DNA of 64,000 nucleotides from Apostichopus japonicus (Eukaryota > Echinodermata > Holothuroidea > Aspidochirotida > Stichopodidae): assembly GCF_037975245.1 (NCBI RefSeq), contig NC_092562.1, forward strand, positions 27,044,054 to 27,108,053, in the 5' to 3' direction. The position numbers were made by a program, and so were the translations under genes. Shown here piece after piece: positions 63,243-64,000 of this stretch. The notes under the pieces were generated by a model that was given only the letters and a program-made list of their open reading frames with translations, did no database searches and was not told the DNA's origin. Every line of letters starts with the position of its first letter. The first letter of the stretch is position 1.

Positions 63243-64000
63243 GTATGTTTGTTAATCTTATAACTATCTATTTTTGTATTATATTGAATAACCATTGAAT
63301 AACCAAGCTTTACATCATATGCCATAATTTATATATTAGGATTTTGATAAAAACGATAGGATAACGCTTTTCATTCTTCAACGCGACTACTTTATAATGA
63401 CTCTTACGCGCTGATCAAAGTTTTGCTGCGAGCATCCGTATGATAATAGAATGAGAACGTGCGAATTCAACGACTAGTTTGGTGTTGAGTTGTAGAAATT
63501 ACATCACCCTTGATACAAAGTTTGTAATTTTACATGGATCAAATTTGAAAATATTGAGATTTTTAACATAGCGATACCTGTACCAACAGGGCACAACAAA
63601 AGATAAGTAACGTTTCTCTCAGAGATAATTATCTCTGTGTAATAGCCAAAAATATGATGTTTCAACAACGCAGGATCACAGATTATATGCTAAGGTGTAG
63701 ATATGTATATTACATTTATATGGCTATTATATTTGTTTTGTATTATTTTAGCATGCACTTGTTGCATTGAAGTTTATCCACCTTGGTAAATAGCTTACAT
63801 TTGCGCTGTAGTTTTAGCAATTGCTTAGAGTTATGTTGTCCTTATATAATTTGATCAAACCTTATGGTAGGCTCCAAATATTTGAATAAAACTCATTAGC
63901 GACTAATATAATAATACTTTCCAATTGTCAGTTTATTGTTGCTACCAGTATCATTCAATCAATTCATCATCGTCTTATAACGGTTATAACTGGTTAATTT
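63243..64000 (+). other. Start of the next receptor intron
   Basis: Homologous to about 28880-29790 on the minus strand. The next exon, equivalent to FN3b, would lie just past the window. Confidence 0.6.

Larger units (their letters stand above)
61990..64000 (+). repeat. Inverted duplicate of 28880-33900, plus copy
   Basis: Aligns in opposite orientation with the minus-strand RPTP locus over introns and both exons of an FN3 domain, to the window edge. It lacks the insertion of about 2.8 kb at 30678-33510. The duplication probably continues to the right. Confidence 0.85.

Overview
The window looks like a piece of an invertebrate deuterostome genome, most probably an echinoderm; a sea cucumber is plausible, but no species marker was read. 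It is AT-rich. Its genes are split into short exons with GT-AG introns. It carries many (TA)n tracts and is crowded with transposable elements: DIRS-like, Penelope-like, an Academ-like DNA transposon and a tRNA-derived SINE. Most coordinates below were read by eye from splice sites, reading phase and family motifs, without any database search.

Layout. 1-2030: a decayed DIRS-type retrotransposon, minus strand. 3222-30428, minus strand: a receptor protein tyrosine phosphatase (RPTP) locus with three FN3 domains, the second half of phosphatase domain D1, and D2. It carries two nonsense codons and a damaged splice acceptor, and the first half of D1 is missing, so it reads as a pseudogene. Its introns hold a Penelope fragment (6195-7386), three minisatellite arrays (8965-11155), a Penelope element (13843-22133) split by a complete 6.9-kb Academ-like transposon (14152-21074), a second GIY-YIG Penelope copy (23908-24761) and a 70-bp perfect palindrome. 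30678-33510: an insertion holding an endonuclease-less Penelope element followed by a candidate hammerhead ribozyme. 36367-37324, plus strand: two 3' exons of another RPTP, with the P-loop arginine replaced by histidine.

45507-63242 and beyond, plus strand: twelve phase-consistent exons coding a signal peptide, Ig, Ig, five EGF modules (plus a truncated sixth), Ig, FN3 and a split FN3. This is the order of a Tie/Tek-type ectodomain. The gene runs off the right edge. The last stretch (about 61990-64000) is an inverted, near-identical copy of about 28880-33900, so the plus-strand gene and the minus-strand RPTP locus are recent paralogues. Since the minus copy leads from the shared FN3 domain into phosphatase domains, I infer that the plus-strand gene may be a receptor with a Tie-like ectodomain and phosphatase, not kinase, domains.

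The two most notable items are the nested Academ-like transposon and the inferred Tie-ectodomain/phosphatase receptor family. The transposon has long terminal inverted repeats, a TAT target duplication and a single two-exon gene joining a transposase-like region, an XPG/FEN-like nuclease and a Cys-rich CXC finger.
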